Below are positions 56,445 to 64,000 of a stretch of DNA of 64,000 nt, in pieces (position 1 is the stretch's first letter; each line of letters begins with the position of its first letter). Origin of the DNA: Prevotella pectinovora (lineage in GTDB: Bacteria > Bacteroidota > Bacteroidia > Bacteroidales > Bacteroidaceae); contig NZ_JXQI01000063.1 of assembly GCF_000834015.1 (NCBI RefSeq), positions 1 to 64,000 of the forward strand, given 5' to 3'. The position numbers were made by a program, and so were the translations under genes. The notes under the pieces are model-generated. The model was given only the letters and a program-made list of their open reading frames with translations. It made no database searches and was not told the origin of the DNA.

Positions 56445-56830
56445 CAAAGATAATGCAAGGCGAGAGGAGAATGAAATGAAGACATTCATTTCTTATCCCG
56501 AGCCGAAGCTTATTTTATGCAAAAATAATGCAAGGCGAGAGGAGAATGAAATGAAGACATTCATTTCTTATCCCGAGCCGAAGCTTATTTTATGCAAAAA
56601 TAATGCAAGGCGAGAGGAGAATGAAATGAACACATTCATTTCTTATCCCGAGCCGAAGCTTATTTTCTGCAAAAATAATGCAAGGCGAGAGGAGAATGAA
56701 ATGAAGACATTCATTTCTTATCCCGAGCCGAAGCTTATTTTCTGCAAAAATAATGCAAGGCGAGAGGAGAATGAAATGAAGACATTCATTTCTTATCCCG
56801 AGCCGAAGCTTATTTTCTGCAAAGATAATT
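56445..56830. repeat. 75-bp tandem array, five full copies plus a partial
   Basis: Anchors CAAAnATAATG occur at 56445, 56520, 56595, 56670, 56745 and 56820 with an exact 75-bp period. Copies differ by very few bases: AAGACATTC against AACACATTC in the third, and TTTTATGC in the first two against TTTTCTGC in the rest. Each unit has a perfect eight-base inverted repeat, GAAATGAA-gaca-TTCATTTC in most copies. On the minus strand each anchor reads TATCTTTG or TATTTTTG, a -7 box. Since 75 is divisible by three, both strands are open across the array, but this is not evidence for a protein. It lies upstream of the glucokinase gene. Confidence 0.9.
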
Positions 56831-57000
56831 GAATTCGCCATAAACGCCAACCTCTAAAAAAGTTTTTTTCCCAATCAACGCTCTTCAATAATCTAAATCA
56901 ATGATATACATCATCTTAGCGTTCAAATTAACTGTAGTTTGGAAAGTTTATGTTACAAAATTTGTATTTTTCGTGAAAATTGCGGAACTTTGCACCCACT

Positions 57001-57681
57001 ATGCCATTTCCATTTCATATAAACATATTAGATCTACTCCTGAAAGGAGTTGCAATAGGTATTCTTGTATCAGCCCCGATGGGCCCGGTAGGAGTGCTTT
57101 GCGTTCAGCGCACACTCAACAAAGGCAGATGGTTCGGTTTCGTGACAGGCATTGGCGCCTGTGTCAGCGATTTCATATACGCCCTTATAACGGGTCTTGG
57201 AATGTCTTTCGTCATGGACTTCATCAGCAATTCCCACTATCGGTACATATTGCAGATTTCTGCAAGTATCATCCTCATGATATTCGGAATCTATTCGTTC
57301 AGAAGCAACCCGATGAAGAAAGTTCACGTAAGCAACCGTGGCACCAAGGGCTCTCTCATCCACAACTGCATCACGGCATTCCTCGTCACATTCTCCAATC
57401 CTCTCATCATAATGCTCATGATGGGACTCTTCGCCCAGTTTGCATTCATAATCCCCAACCATCCAGTCGAGATGTGTGCCGGATATATCGGCATTATCGG
57501 CGGTGCGATGCTGTGGTGGTATGGATTGACATGGCTCGTAGACAAGATCCGTGCGGTTTTCGACACCAACGGCATTCAGATAATCAACAAGGTGGTGGGC
57601 AGCATCGTCATAGTGATGTCTATCATCGTCCTCATCGGCACGGTGTTCAACCTTTACACCCTGCCAACGATAAACTATTGA
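57001..57681 (+). CDS. LysE/RhtB-family translocator
   Basis: From the ATG at 57001 the protein has 226 residues and six hydrophobic segments. The start of the fold is FHINILDLLLKGVAIGILVS and APMGPVGVLCVQRTLNKGR, which matches the LysE/RhtB amino-acid exporter family, including the G-x-x-x-G-P-x pattern. It should export an amino acid across the inner membrane. A TTG frame starting at 56980 is rejected because it would begin in a promoter-like stretch. It leads a unit with DUF4924, rfbD and prfC. Confidence 0.86.
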   Translation: MPFPFHINILDLLLKGVAIGILVSAPMGPVGVLCVQRTLNKGRWFGFVTGIGACVSDFIYALITGLGMSFVMDFISNSHYRYILQISASIILMIFGIYSFRSNPMKKVHVSNRGTKGSLIHNCITAFLVTFSNPLIIMLMMGLFAQFAFIIPNHPVEMCAGYIGIIGGAMLWWYGLTWLVDKIRAVFDTNGIQIINKVVGSIVIVMSIIVLIGTVFNLYTLPTINY

Positions 57682-57706
57682 CAACATTCAATAACTTGAT
57701 AAATAT

Positions 57707-58249
57707 ATGTTCATATCTCAGGAATTAAGAAAGAAGAGCATAGCTGAATATCTGCTATATATGTGGCAGATAGAAGATATCATAAGGGCATACGGATGCT
57801 CGCTGTCGAGGATAAAGCACGAGTATATAGACCGCTTCGACTATACCGAGGAACAGAAAGAGGAAATGACAGACTGGTATGGCAATCTCATCACGATGAT
57901 GAACACCGAGGGCTGCCGGGAGAAAGGACATCTGCAGATCAACAAAATCGTGATACAGCAGTTGTCCGAACTGAGCAGCACGCTTCTTGCCTCACCAAAA
58001 TTTCCTTTCTACAACAGCGAGTATTACAGGGTATTGCCCTTCATCGTTGAACTGCGCAAACGTGGCGCCAAGGATGAGGACGAGATAGAGACATGCTTCA
58101 ATGCCCTATACGGAGTAATGATGCTCCGACTGCAGAAGAAGCCCGTCAGCCCTGACACGGAACATGCCATAAAGGAAATAACGACCTTCATCGGCATGCT
58201 CTCCGACTATTACCTTCAGGACAAGAAGGGCGAACTGGAACTGGAATAA
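57707..58249 (+). CDS. DUF4924 family protein of unknown function
   Basis: The 180-residue protein begins FISQELRKKSIAEYLLYMWQ, continues with EDIIRAYGCSLSRI and ends with a short acidic tail. This resembles the DUF4924 family found in Bacteroidetes. It is predicted to be mainly helical, with no catalytic motif that I can see. It follows lysE by 25 bases and precedes rfbD by 85, so it is probably in one transcript with a cell-wall sugar gene. Function is unknown. Confidence 0.78.
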   Translation: MFISQELRKKSIAEYLLYMWQIEDIIRAYGCSLSRIKHEYIDRFDYTEEQKEEMTDWYGNLITMMNTEGCREKGHLQINKIVIQQLSELSSTLLASPKFPFYNSEYYRVLPFIVELRKRGAKDEDEIETCFNALYGVMMLRLQKKPVSPDTEHAIKEITTFIGMLSDYYLQDKKGELELE

Positions 58250-58334
58250 GAATTTCTCCGACGGTTTGCACCCTCGACAACATAAGAGGTTCACACAGCC
58301 TCGACGACTCATCAGCAACAAAAAACAAGCAATC

Positions 58335-59225
58335 ATGAACATATTGGTAACCGGCGCCGGTGGTCAGCTCGGCAACGAAATGCAAATCGTGGCAAAAGGG
58401 AGCAAAGACAATTACATCTTCACCGACGTATGCGATGGATACACGCATCTCGACATAACATCAATCGACGACATCAGAAAGATGGTGAGCGAGAACGACA
58501 TCAAATGCATCATAAACTGTGCCGCATGGACAAATGTTGACGCTGCGGAAACCGCTGGCGATATCGTGGAAACACTAAACGCGACAGCTCCGGAAAATCT
58601 CGCCAAGGCAATGAAGGAGGTTGACGGACTGCTGATACATATCAGCACCGACTATGTGTTCGGCGCCGACCCATACAACACTCCTTGCAAGGAGGACCAG
58701 AAAGGAACTCCGACTGGTGTCTACGGACTGACCAAGCTGCACGGCGAACAGAAGATCATCGCCACCGGAGTGAAGCATATCATACTGCGCACAGCATGGC
58801 TATACTCTGAGTTCGGAAAGAACTTCGTGAAAACGATGCTCAACCTCACCGCCACGAAGCCTCAGTTGAAAGTGGTGTTCGACCAATGCGGCACTCCGAC
58901 CTACGCCTTAGATCTGGCCAAGCTGATAGGTCATATCATCGACAACAAGTTGTATGAAAACAACTATGGCATCTACCATTTCTCCAACGAGGGAGTATGC
59001 AGCTGGTACGACTTCACCATACAGATAGCAAGACTGGCAGGCAACAACGGCTGCGACATTCAGCCATGCCACAGCAGCGAATTCCCAAGTCCGGTGACAC
59101 GTCCTGCCTACAGCGTGTTCGACAAGACAAAGGTGAAGAACACCTTCGGAATAAAAATCCCATATTGGGTTGACAGTCTCATGGCATGTATGGAAAATAT
59201 GGGTGCATTGAAAAAAGTAAGATAA
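58335..59225 (+). CDS. rfbD: RfbD, dTDP-4-dehydrorhamnose reductase
   Basis: From the ATG at 58335 the protein has 296 residues with NAD(P)-binding MNILVTGAGGQLGNEMQ, the catalytic IHISTDYVFGAD and YGLTKLHGEQ (Tyr-x-x-x-Lys pair), and AWLYSEFGKNFVKTML. It makes dTDP-L-rhamnose for surface polysaccharide. The other rfb genes are not in the window. A TTG start at 58266 would add a non-homologous basic extension and is not favoured. It is upstream of prfC by 99 bases. Confidence 0.94.
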   Translation: MNILVTGAGGQLGNEMQIVAKGSKDNYIFTDVCDGYTHLDITSIDDIRKMVSENDIKCIINCAAWTNVDAAETAGDIVETLNATAPENLAKAMKEVDGLLIHISTDYVFGADPYNTPCKEDQKGTPTGVYGLTKLHGEQKIIATGVKHIILRTAWLYSEFGKNFVKTMLNLTATKPQLKVVFDQCGTPTYALDLAKLIGHIIDNKLYENNYGIYHFSNEGVCSWYDFTIQIARLAGNNGCDIQPCHSSEFPSPVTRPAYSVFDKTKVKNTFGIKIPYWVDSLMACMENMGALKKVR

Positions 59226-59324
59226 TATTAACTATATACATTTATAATGCTGGATGAATAATAAAAAGACAATGAAAAATCCCAATATCGTCTTTCATCC
59301 ATTCATCACTCTTCAACAAAGAAT

Positions 59325-60893
59325 ATGGCTAACGAAATAGAAAGAAGGCGAACCTTCGCCATCATATCCCATCCTGACGCCGGTAAGACAACGCTGACGG
59401 AGAAATTTCTCCTCTTCGGAGGACAGATACAGGTGGCTGGTGCCGTGAAAAGCAACAAAATCCGCAAGACCGCAACTTCCGACTGGATGGACATCGAGAA
59501 GCAGCGTGGTATCTCCGTGTCTACCTCCGTTATGGAGTTCGACTACAAAGACTACAAGGTGAACATCCTCGACACCCCTGGTCACCAGGACTTTGCCGAG
59601 GACACTTACCGCACATTGACTGCCGTTGACTCCGCAATCATCGTAGTGGACAGCGCCAAGGGTGTGGAGACGCAGACGAGAAAACTCATGAGCGTCTGCC
59701 GTATGCGCAATACACCGGTGATAATCTTCATCAACAAGATGGACCGCGAGGGACGCGACCCATTCGACCTTCTCGACGAACTGGAAGATGAACTGGAAAT
59801 AAAGGTGCGCCCTCTGTCATGGCCTATCAACCAGGGTGTGAAGTTCAAAGGTGTCTATAATATCTACGAGAACAAGCTCGATCTTTTCACGCCTGACAAA
59901 CAGCGCGTTACGGAGAAAGTAGAGGTTGACATCAACAGCGAAGAGCTCGACAAGCATGTCGGCGAACAGGACGCCGGGAAACTGCGCGAAGACCTGGAAC
60001 TGGTGGAGGGTGTCTACCCTGAGTTCAACGTGGAGGACTATCGTAAGGGCATGGTAGCCCCGGTATTCTTCGGATCGGCCCTCAACAACTTCGGTGTTCA
60101 GGAACTGCTCAACTGCTTCGTGGAGATTGCTCCAAGTCCACGCCCCACAAAGGCTGTGGAGAGAATAGTAGAGCCGGAAGAGAAGAAGTTCACCGGTTTC
60201 ATCTTCAAGATAACGGCAAACATCGACCCTAACCACCGCTCCTGCATCGCATTCTGCAAGGTGTGCAGCGGAAAGTTCGAACGCAACAAACCTTATCTCC
60301 ACGTGAGAATGGGCAAGACGGTACGTTTCTCCTCCCCCACCCAATTCATGGCTCAGCGCAAGAGCACCATCGAGGAGGCTTATCCTGGCGACATCGTCGG
60401 ACTGCCAGACAACGGCATATTCAAGATTGGCGACACGCTGACGGATGGCGAACAGCTGCACTTCCGCGGTCTTCCTTCATTCTCTCCTGAGATGTTCAAA
60501 TACATCGAGAACGACGACCCTATGAAGAGCAAACAGCTCAACAAGGGTATCGACCAGCTTATGGACGAGGGTGTGGCACAGATGTTCATAAACCAGTTCA
60601 ATGGCCGCAAGATCATCGGTACTGTCGGTCAGCTGCAGTTTGAGGTGATACAATATCGTCTGGAGAACGAATACAACGCCAAATGCCGTTGGGAACCGGT
60701 ACACCTGTATAAGGCATGCTGGATAGAGAGCGACGACGAGGAAGAACTGGAGAACTTCAAAAAGCGCAAATATCAGTATATGGCGAAAGACAAGGATGGC
60801 CGCGATGTCTTCCTTGCCGACTCCGGCTATGTGTTGTCTATGGCACAGGAGGACTTCAAGAATATCAAGTTCCACTTCACGAGCGAATTCTAA
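59325..60893 (+). CDS. prfC: Peptide chain release factor 3
   Basis: The 522-residue GTPase has the G1 motif [16 protein letters not shown]3 [16 protein letters not shown] and G4 [10 protein letters not shown], followed by the domain 2 and 3 regions that end in [12 protein letters not shown]3 releases class-1 release factors from the ribosome after termination. Length is normal. It follows rfbD and has its own terminator downstream. Confidence 0.95.
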   Translation: MANEIERRRTFAIISHPDAGKTTLTEKFLLFGGQIQVAGAVKSNKIRKTATSDWMDIEKQRGISVSTSVMEFDYKDYKVNILDTPGHQDFAEDTYRTLTAVDSAIIVVDSAKGVETQTRKLMSVCRMRNTPVIIFINKMDREGRDPFDLLDELEDELEIKVRPLSWPINQGVKFKGVYNIYENKLDLFTPDKQRVTEKVEVDINSEELDKHVGEQDAGKLREDLELVEGVYPEFNVEDYRKGMVAPVFFGSALNNFGVQELLNCFVEIAPSPRPTKAVERIVEPEEKKFTGFIFKITANIDPNHRSCIAFCKVCSGKFERNKPYLHVRMGKTVRFSSPTQFMAQRKSTIEEAYPGDIVGLPDNGIFKIGDTLTDGEQLHFRGLPSFSPEMFKYIENDDPMKSKQLNKGIDQLMDEGVAQMFINQFNGRKIIGTVGQLQFEVIQYRLENEYNAKCRWEPVHLYKACWIESDDEEELENFKKRKYQYMAKDKDGRDVFLADSGYVLSMAQEDFKNIKFHFTSEF

Positions 60894-60902
60894 TCATCCC
60901 CC

Positions 60903-60935
60903 ATCGGTCATTAGAGCCTACTTGGAATGACCGAT
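60903..60935. repeat. Inverted repeat with the CGGTCATTA word
   Basis: ATCGGTCATT (60903-60912) pairs perfectly with AATGACCGAT (60926-60935), 13 bases apart. The same word, including ATCGGTCATTAGAG, is found near 63945 and, partly, at 30424. It is just downstream of the prfC stop. Confidence 0.55.
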
Positions 60936-60997
60936 TTGGACTTGACAGATATCTCTGCAAATGCCACTGAAAGACATTTGACGGAAACAATAAAAGC

Positions 60998-61047
60998 AAA
61001 GCGACAAGCAACGGGAATCAATCCACATGCTTGCCGCTTTGTCTTTT
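60998..61047 (+). terminator. Terminator of prfC
   Basis: AAAGCGACAAGCA (60998-61010) pairs with TGCTTGCCGCTTT (61028-61040) with one mismatch, followed by GTCTTTTTT. It is about 105 bases past the stop codon. Confidence 0.75.
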
Positions 61048-61112
61048 TTATTTATCTATCCTATTATGTTTCTTTGAGACAACCATCTGGTGGAACGTCA
61101 GGGCAATCAGCA

Positions 61113-61799
61113 TCATCCCTGCCTCATCTGCTGCAACAGCTCTTTCTGCCGCTCCGTGAGATTAGTAGGCAACTTTACGTTATAGGTGATTATCATGTCG
61201 CCTATCGTTCCGTCGCCACGGTCATAGCCCTTGCCACGCAAACGCACCTTGGTACCGTTCTGGGTCTCCGGTTTTACCTTCAGCTTTATCTTCGAACCGT
61301 TGCCGAGCTGCAGCATCACCTCTCCGCCGAGCAATGCGGTATAAAGGTCGATGTTCACCGTTGCCTGCATCTCTCCCGAGTTCTGGCGCATCCTGCTGCC
61401 TCTGCCGCCGCCCATTCCGCCACCACCTCCGAAGAGGTTCTGGAAGAAACTGGAGAAGCCGCCCGTACCGGAACCGAAACCTGAGAAATCGAAACCGCTG
61501 AATGGTACATCCTCGCCATCATAGAAACCACCACCGGCTCCTCCTCGTCCGGCGCCCCGTCCGAAGGCTTCCGCCTCCTTCCAGTGCTCACCGTACTGGT
61601 CGTATTTCCTTCGTTTCTCCGGATCGTTTATCACCTCGTATGCCTCGTTCAGCGCCTGGAACTTTGCCTTTGCCTTGGGGTCATTAGGGTGAAGGTCGGG
61701 ATGAAACTGCTTGGCTCTCTTCAGATAAGCCTTCTTCACATCCTTCTGCGGTATGGTCTTGTCCACACCAAGTATCTTGTAATAATCAATAAATGCCAT
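61113..61799 (-). CDS. Short DnaJ/CbpA-like J-domain protein
   Basis: The 228-residue protein has an N-terminal J domain (DYYKILGVDKTIPQKDVKKA, with the HPD triad in FHPDLHPND), a Gly/Phe-rich linker (GFDFSGFGSGTGGFSSFFQN) and one C-terminal beta domain (VNIDLYTALLGGEVMLQL, VRLRGKGYDRGDGT). CbpA and DnaJ are about 300-380 residues with two C-terminal domains; here the second is missing. There is no zinc finger. It should stimulate an Hsp70 ATPase with a narrower substrate range. It is convergent with prfC. Confidence 0.85.
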   Translation of the reverse strand: MAFIDYYKILGVDKTIPQKDVKKAYLKRAKQFHPDLHPNDPKAKAKFQALNEAYEVINDPEKRRKYDQYGEHWKEAEAFGRGAGRGGAGGGFYDGEDVPFSGFDFSGFGSGTGGFSSFFQNLFGGGGGMGGGRGSRMRQNSGEMQATVNIDLYTALLGGEVMLQLGNGSKIKLKVKPETQNGTKVRLRGKGYDRGDGTIGDMIITYNVKLPTNLTERQKELLQQMRQG

Positions 61800-61968
61800 A
61801 TTGTCAACTCCTTTCCTCTAAATTAATCTTTTATAAGTCATCAGCAAATTTCGTGCCGAAGCAAAACCGCACATATCGTGGATTCATATTCCTGCCCGGA
61901 AGTGTCAAAGTATCATTTTGGGGTATCGAAATGGGTGTAACTGTCTCGTTATCAACATATTGAGAGAA

Positions 61969-62003
61969 TGCTACTTTTCTGTTTTCCTTACAGAAAAGTA
62001 GCA
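61969..62003. other. Perfect 13-bp hairpin, with nearby imperfect direct repeats
   Basis: TGCTACTTTTCTG (61969-61981) pairs perfectly with CAGAAAAGTAGCA (61991-62003) around a nine-base loop. No T-run follows on either strand, so it is not a classic terminator. The flanks share AAGTATCAnnnn..GGGTAT (61905-61930 and 62010-62035). It sits downstream of the VirE-type gene. Confidence 0.6.
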
Positions 62004-62048
62004 TAAAAGTATCACAAACGGGTATGAAGTATCATCATCGGGGCGAAA

Positions 62049-63896
62049 TCACGTTCTTTTTCTCACCAGATACTTCATTCCGGAGGCAAAACGCTTGCGA
62101 CGGATATCTGCCATGTTGGCGAGGCGCCTGCCGAATCCCATCAGCGAATTCACCTTCAGCGACGACCCTACGGTCTTCTTCAGGAAATAGAAGATCTCTG
62201 CTGCCGTAAGCCACTCGCCTTCATTCTCGTCGTCAACAATCTCATAATAGATGTTGAAATACTGGTCGATGGGCGACATGACCTCGAACTCACAGTTGCT
62301 ATGCATGATGAGGCGCACCTGTTCGGAATCGAAATAGCTCTTCTCGCCATCCCTCAATGCCGCCAACGCCTGGGCATAGAGCTGGCGGTAGTTGGGGCGG
62401 ACGCTCACATCTATGGGTCCGGTGAGCTCTATTCCGATAAAGCGTCTGTTGCCCGACGGGTCGGCAAGGATATCCGTGAGATTGCTCGTGGCTATAAACG
62501 AGGCGAGGCGCGGAAACTCCTCCACATGACTGCCATAGGGACGCTTTATCTTCAGCGTAGGCAACTGTATGAGGTTCTTCAGGAACCCCTGCTGCACAGT
62601 GGGTGAAATCTGATTGAACTCATCGAGATTGACAAGCAGAAACTGCGACATTGCCTGATACACCTGACGTTTCTCTGAGAGTATGAGGTTGTCGTTGTAG
62701 CCCCACTGAAGTTCCGGCGGCAGAAGGCGGCGGCAGAAGGTGCTCTTGTTGTAGCCCTGCCGGGAAATCAACAGCGGCGCCACGGAGTTGCCATACTGGC
62801 GGAAGGTGGTTCCCTGCCACTGGCTCACCATAGCGAGGAACCAAGTGTAGAACCAGTCTTCCCAATGCGGATTGGATGTAGGTACGGTGCGTGCCAGCTC
62901 ACGGATATGGTCTTTGCCGTCCCACTTGCCGTTACACTCCTGCAGGAAGTCGCTTATCGGGTCATAATTCTGTATATAGTCCGACTCCAGGAAATTACGC
63001 ACATCCTTGATGCTGACACGGATATCCGCCAACTGCACTTCGAGAGTCATACGCTTCTGCACCCTCGGCTCCACCGGCATATAGCCATACCATGGCTTTT
63101 CCTTTGACTGGTATTCCACGTATTTCATCACCACATTATAGCGGAAATCATAACGGCTACGCAGCAGCCTCATCATCCTAACGATATTCACTCGCACGCC
63201 ATTGTCTTCTTTCTGCGCTTCCTCATTGTCGTCCGCATAGGGTTCATCTTCAATATCGCCCAACGAAACGGGCGACGACATGGGCTGCACTCCGCTACTG
63301 TCGTCGATACGCAATGCCACGGCATCGGGATTGTAGTATGGCTCTGCATCCACGGTCATGAGAAAACTGTCGAAGAGAGAGGGTTCGCCGCCGCGCAACG
63401 GCACGTTCATCACTGCCCTGTATATCGGCAGTATGCGTTGGTGGGCAATACGATACTGGCGGTCTGCCTCTTCTTCTGCAGAAGGCAACGTGCCGTCTGC
63501 CCCGGCATATCTCACCAGCACCACCACGCTCATGCCATCGGCTCCCTGAAAGGCTGCCATAGTGGACGGAACGAAAGCTACGGCACGCTTCACTTTCTCT
63601 ATAGCATCGCGGTCTGTGACATCTCCAAACTGCAAGGTGATTATCCCGTTGCAGCATTTCATCACCATATTGTCATTGTCATCCCGCTTCAGTTCCGCTC
63701 CGGGATATACATGTCTCCACTGTGGCATATCGTCGTAATTATGAATTTTGCGGTCTCTATATGGCGCCACCTCTCTGAAGCGCATCACCGTACGACGGGA
63801 ATCATCGGTTGTCATGCGTGACAGCAAGCGGTCTATCGAACAGTGGCTCATCACCATCTTGTTTTTATTATCCGTATGTCGAATTGTTATCTTCAT
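62049..63896 (-). CDS. VirE/DUF3874-type P-loop ATPase with BT4734-like N-terminus
   Basis: From the ATG at 63896 the protein has 615 residues. The N-terminal half (about 1-230) resembles the BT4734/BF3469 family domain that often precedes a VirE domain. The central part has a P-loop-like SRQGYNKSTF near residue 380, a Walker B LLVNLDEFN near 424 and an ATSN sensor near 463. The C-terminal 150 residues match DUF3874 (EFEVMSPIDQYFNIY). The P-loop lacks the usual second glycine (GYNKST). Such proteins are frequent in Bacteroidales, often near mobile elements; the role is not known. Confidence 0.75.
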   Translation of the reverse strand: MKITIRHTDNKNKMVMSHCSIDRLLSRMTTDDSRRTVMRFREVAPYRDRKIHNYDDMPQWRHVYPGAELKRDDNDNMVMKCCNGIITLQFGDVTDRDAIEKVKRAVAFVPSTMAAFQGADGMSVVVLVRYAGADGTLPSAEEEADRQYRIAHQRILPIYRAVMNVPLRGGEPSLFDSFLMTVDAEPYYNPDAVALRIDDSSGVQPMSSPVSLGDIEDEPYADDNEEAQKEDNGVRVNIVRMMRLLRSRYDFRYNVVMKYVEYQSKEKPWYGYMPVEPRVQKRMTLEVQLADIRVSIKDVRNFLESDYIQNYDPISDFLQECNGKWDGKDHIRELARTVPTSNPHWEDWFYTWFLAMVSQWQGTTFRQYGNSVAPLLISRQGYNKSTFCRRLLPPELQWGYNDNLILSEKRQVYQAMSQFLLVNLDEFNQISPTVQQGFLKNLIQLPTLKIKRPYGSHVEEFPRLASFIATSNLTDILADPSGNRRFIGIELTGPIDVSVRPNYRQLYAQALAALRDGEKSYFDSEQVRLIMHSNCEFEVMSPIDQYFNIYYEIVDDENEGEWLTAAEIFYFLKKTVGSSLKVNSLMGFGRRLANMADIRRKRFASGMKYLVRKRT

Positions 63897-63933
63897 AGTA
63901 TTTTTCAAAAATTTGTTTTACTTGAGTAACATA

Positions 63934-63981
63934 GTTTAACCTGAATCGGTCATTAGAGTTTAACCCGAATCGGTCATTAAA
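63934..63981. repeat. 24-bp direct repeat, two copies, with the CGGTCATTA word
   Basis: GTTTAACCTGAATCGGTCATTAGA-like units at 63934-63957 and 63958-63981 have a 24-base period and differ at two positions, and a third partial copy (CCTGAAT) follows. It is upstream of the VirE-type gene at the end of the window. Confidence 0.7.
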
Positions 63982-64000
63982 GCATCCTGAATTTCCCCCA

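Noticed and set aside
56445..56830. CRISPR array
   Set aside because: The units are contiguous 75-bp copies without unique spacers, and no cas gene is in the window.
56410..56850. Two open frames in the 75-bp array, on opposite strands, that look like repeat proteins
   Set aside because: 75 is divisible by three, so any stop-free unit stays open. The frames have no ribosome site of note, no family resemblance and depend on the repeat; the array is better explained as non-coding.
57001..57681. Start of the LysE gene at TTG 56980
   Set aside because: The preceding stretch is promoter-like (GAACTTTGCA) and ATG 57001 begins the conserved fold.
62049..63896. VirE of a type IV secretion system
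   Set aside because: The VirE name belongs to a P-loop domain family in Bacteroidales; no conjugation or secretion genes are nearby.

Overview
The window looks like chromosome from a Bacteroidales bacterium, most likely Prevotella or a close relative. Evidence: several promoters fit the Bacteroidetes pattern TTTG-N19/20-TAnnTTTG; there are type IX secretion (T9SS) cargo proteins with C-terminal sorting domains and a GldB-like lipoprotein; a complex I operon has fused nuoCD and no nuoE, nuoF or nuoG; the primary sigma factor is short (287 aa); and there is a Bacteroidetes-style glycogen operon (GH133, GT4, GH57). Most of the window is ordinary core genome. No insertion sequence, prophage, CRISPR array or rRNA was seen.

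Layout. 1-4.4 kb: a GldB-like lipoprotein cut by the window edge, a YhcC-type radical SAM protein and a secreted dipeptidyl peptidase IV. 4.4-6.8 kb: a degenerate short repeat, then a four-gene minus-strand unit (small secreted protein, HPr-kinase-like ATPase, S24/S26 peptidase, PqqD-like protein) that resembles a peptide-modification locus but has no recognised core peptide or modifying enzyme. 6.9-13.7 kb: rpoD, an HtrA protease, a POT peptide transporter, an outer-membrane barrel and a LysM/periplasmic-binding protein. 13.8-20.3 kb: a secreted protein with a gliding-type C-terminal domain, translationally coupled to uvrA, then a large T9SS cargo protein. 20.4-24.5 kb: two tandem tRNA-Asp genes, an acetyltransferase, a glycosyltransferase with a small membrane protein, recR and a small charged orphan. 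24.7-29.4 kb: the glycogen operon. 29.7-34.1 kb: a Crp/Fnr regulator, a lipid-kinase-like protein, miaA, gapdh and mscL.

34.2-39.3 kb: a surface-polymer O-acylation cluster (SGNH hydrolase, MBOAT acyltransferase, two DHHW paralogues). 39.4-49.7 kb: nuoA-B-CD-H-I-J-K-L-M-N. 49.8-56.4 kb: a dicarboxylate/amino-acid symporter, an N-acetylglucosamine-kinase-like protein, a large MscS channel, a HAD phosphatase and a ROK glucokinase. Upstream of the glucokinase is a five-copy, 75-bp tandem array in which each period carries a promoter-like box. 57-60.9 kb: a LysE exporter, a DUF4924 protein, rfbD and prfC. 61.1-63.9 kb: a short DnaJ-family protein and a VirE/DUF3874-type ATPase, flanked by short repeats built on the word CGGTCATTA.

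Physiologically the set fits an anaerobe that feeds on peptides and carbohydrates. It has an outer DPP IV, a peptide importer and a periplasmic protease; glycogen turnover leading to glucokinase and GAPDH; a proton-pumping complex that probably takes electrons from something other than NADH; and a modified cell surface. The items most worth a second look are the 75-bp array, the HprK-like/S26/PqqD locus, the coupling of a secreted protein to uvrA, and the dispersed CGGTCATTA repeats. Functions are inferred from reading motifs and family resemblance, without database searches.
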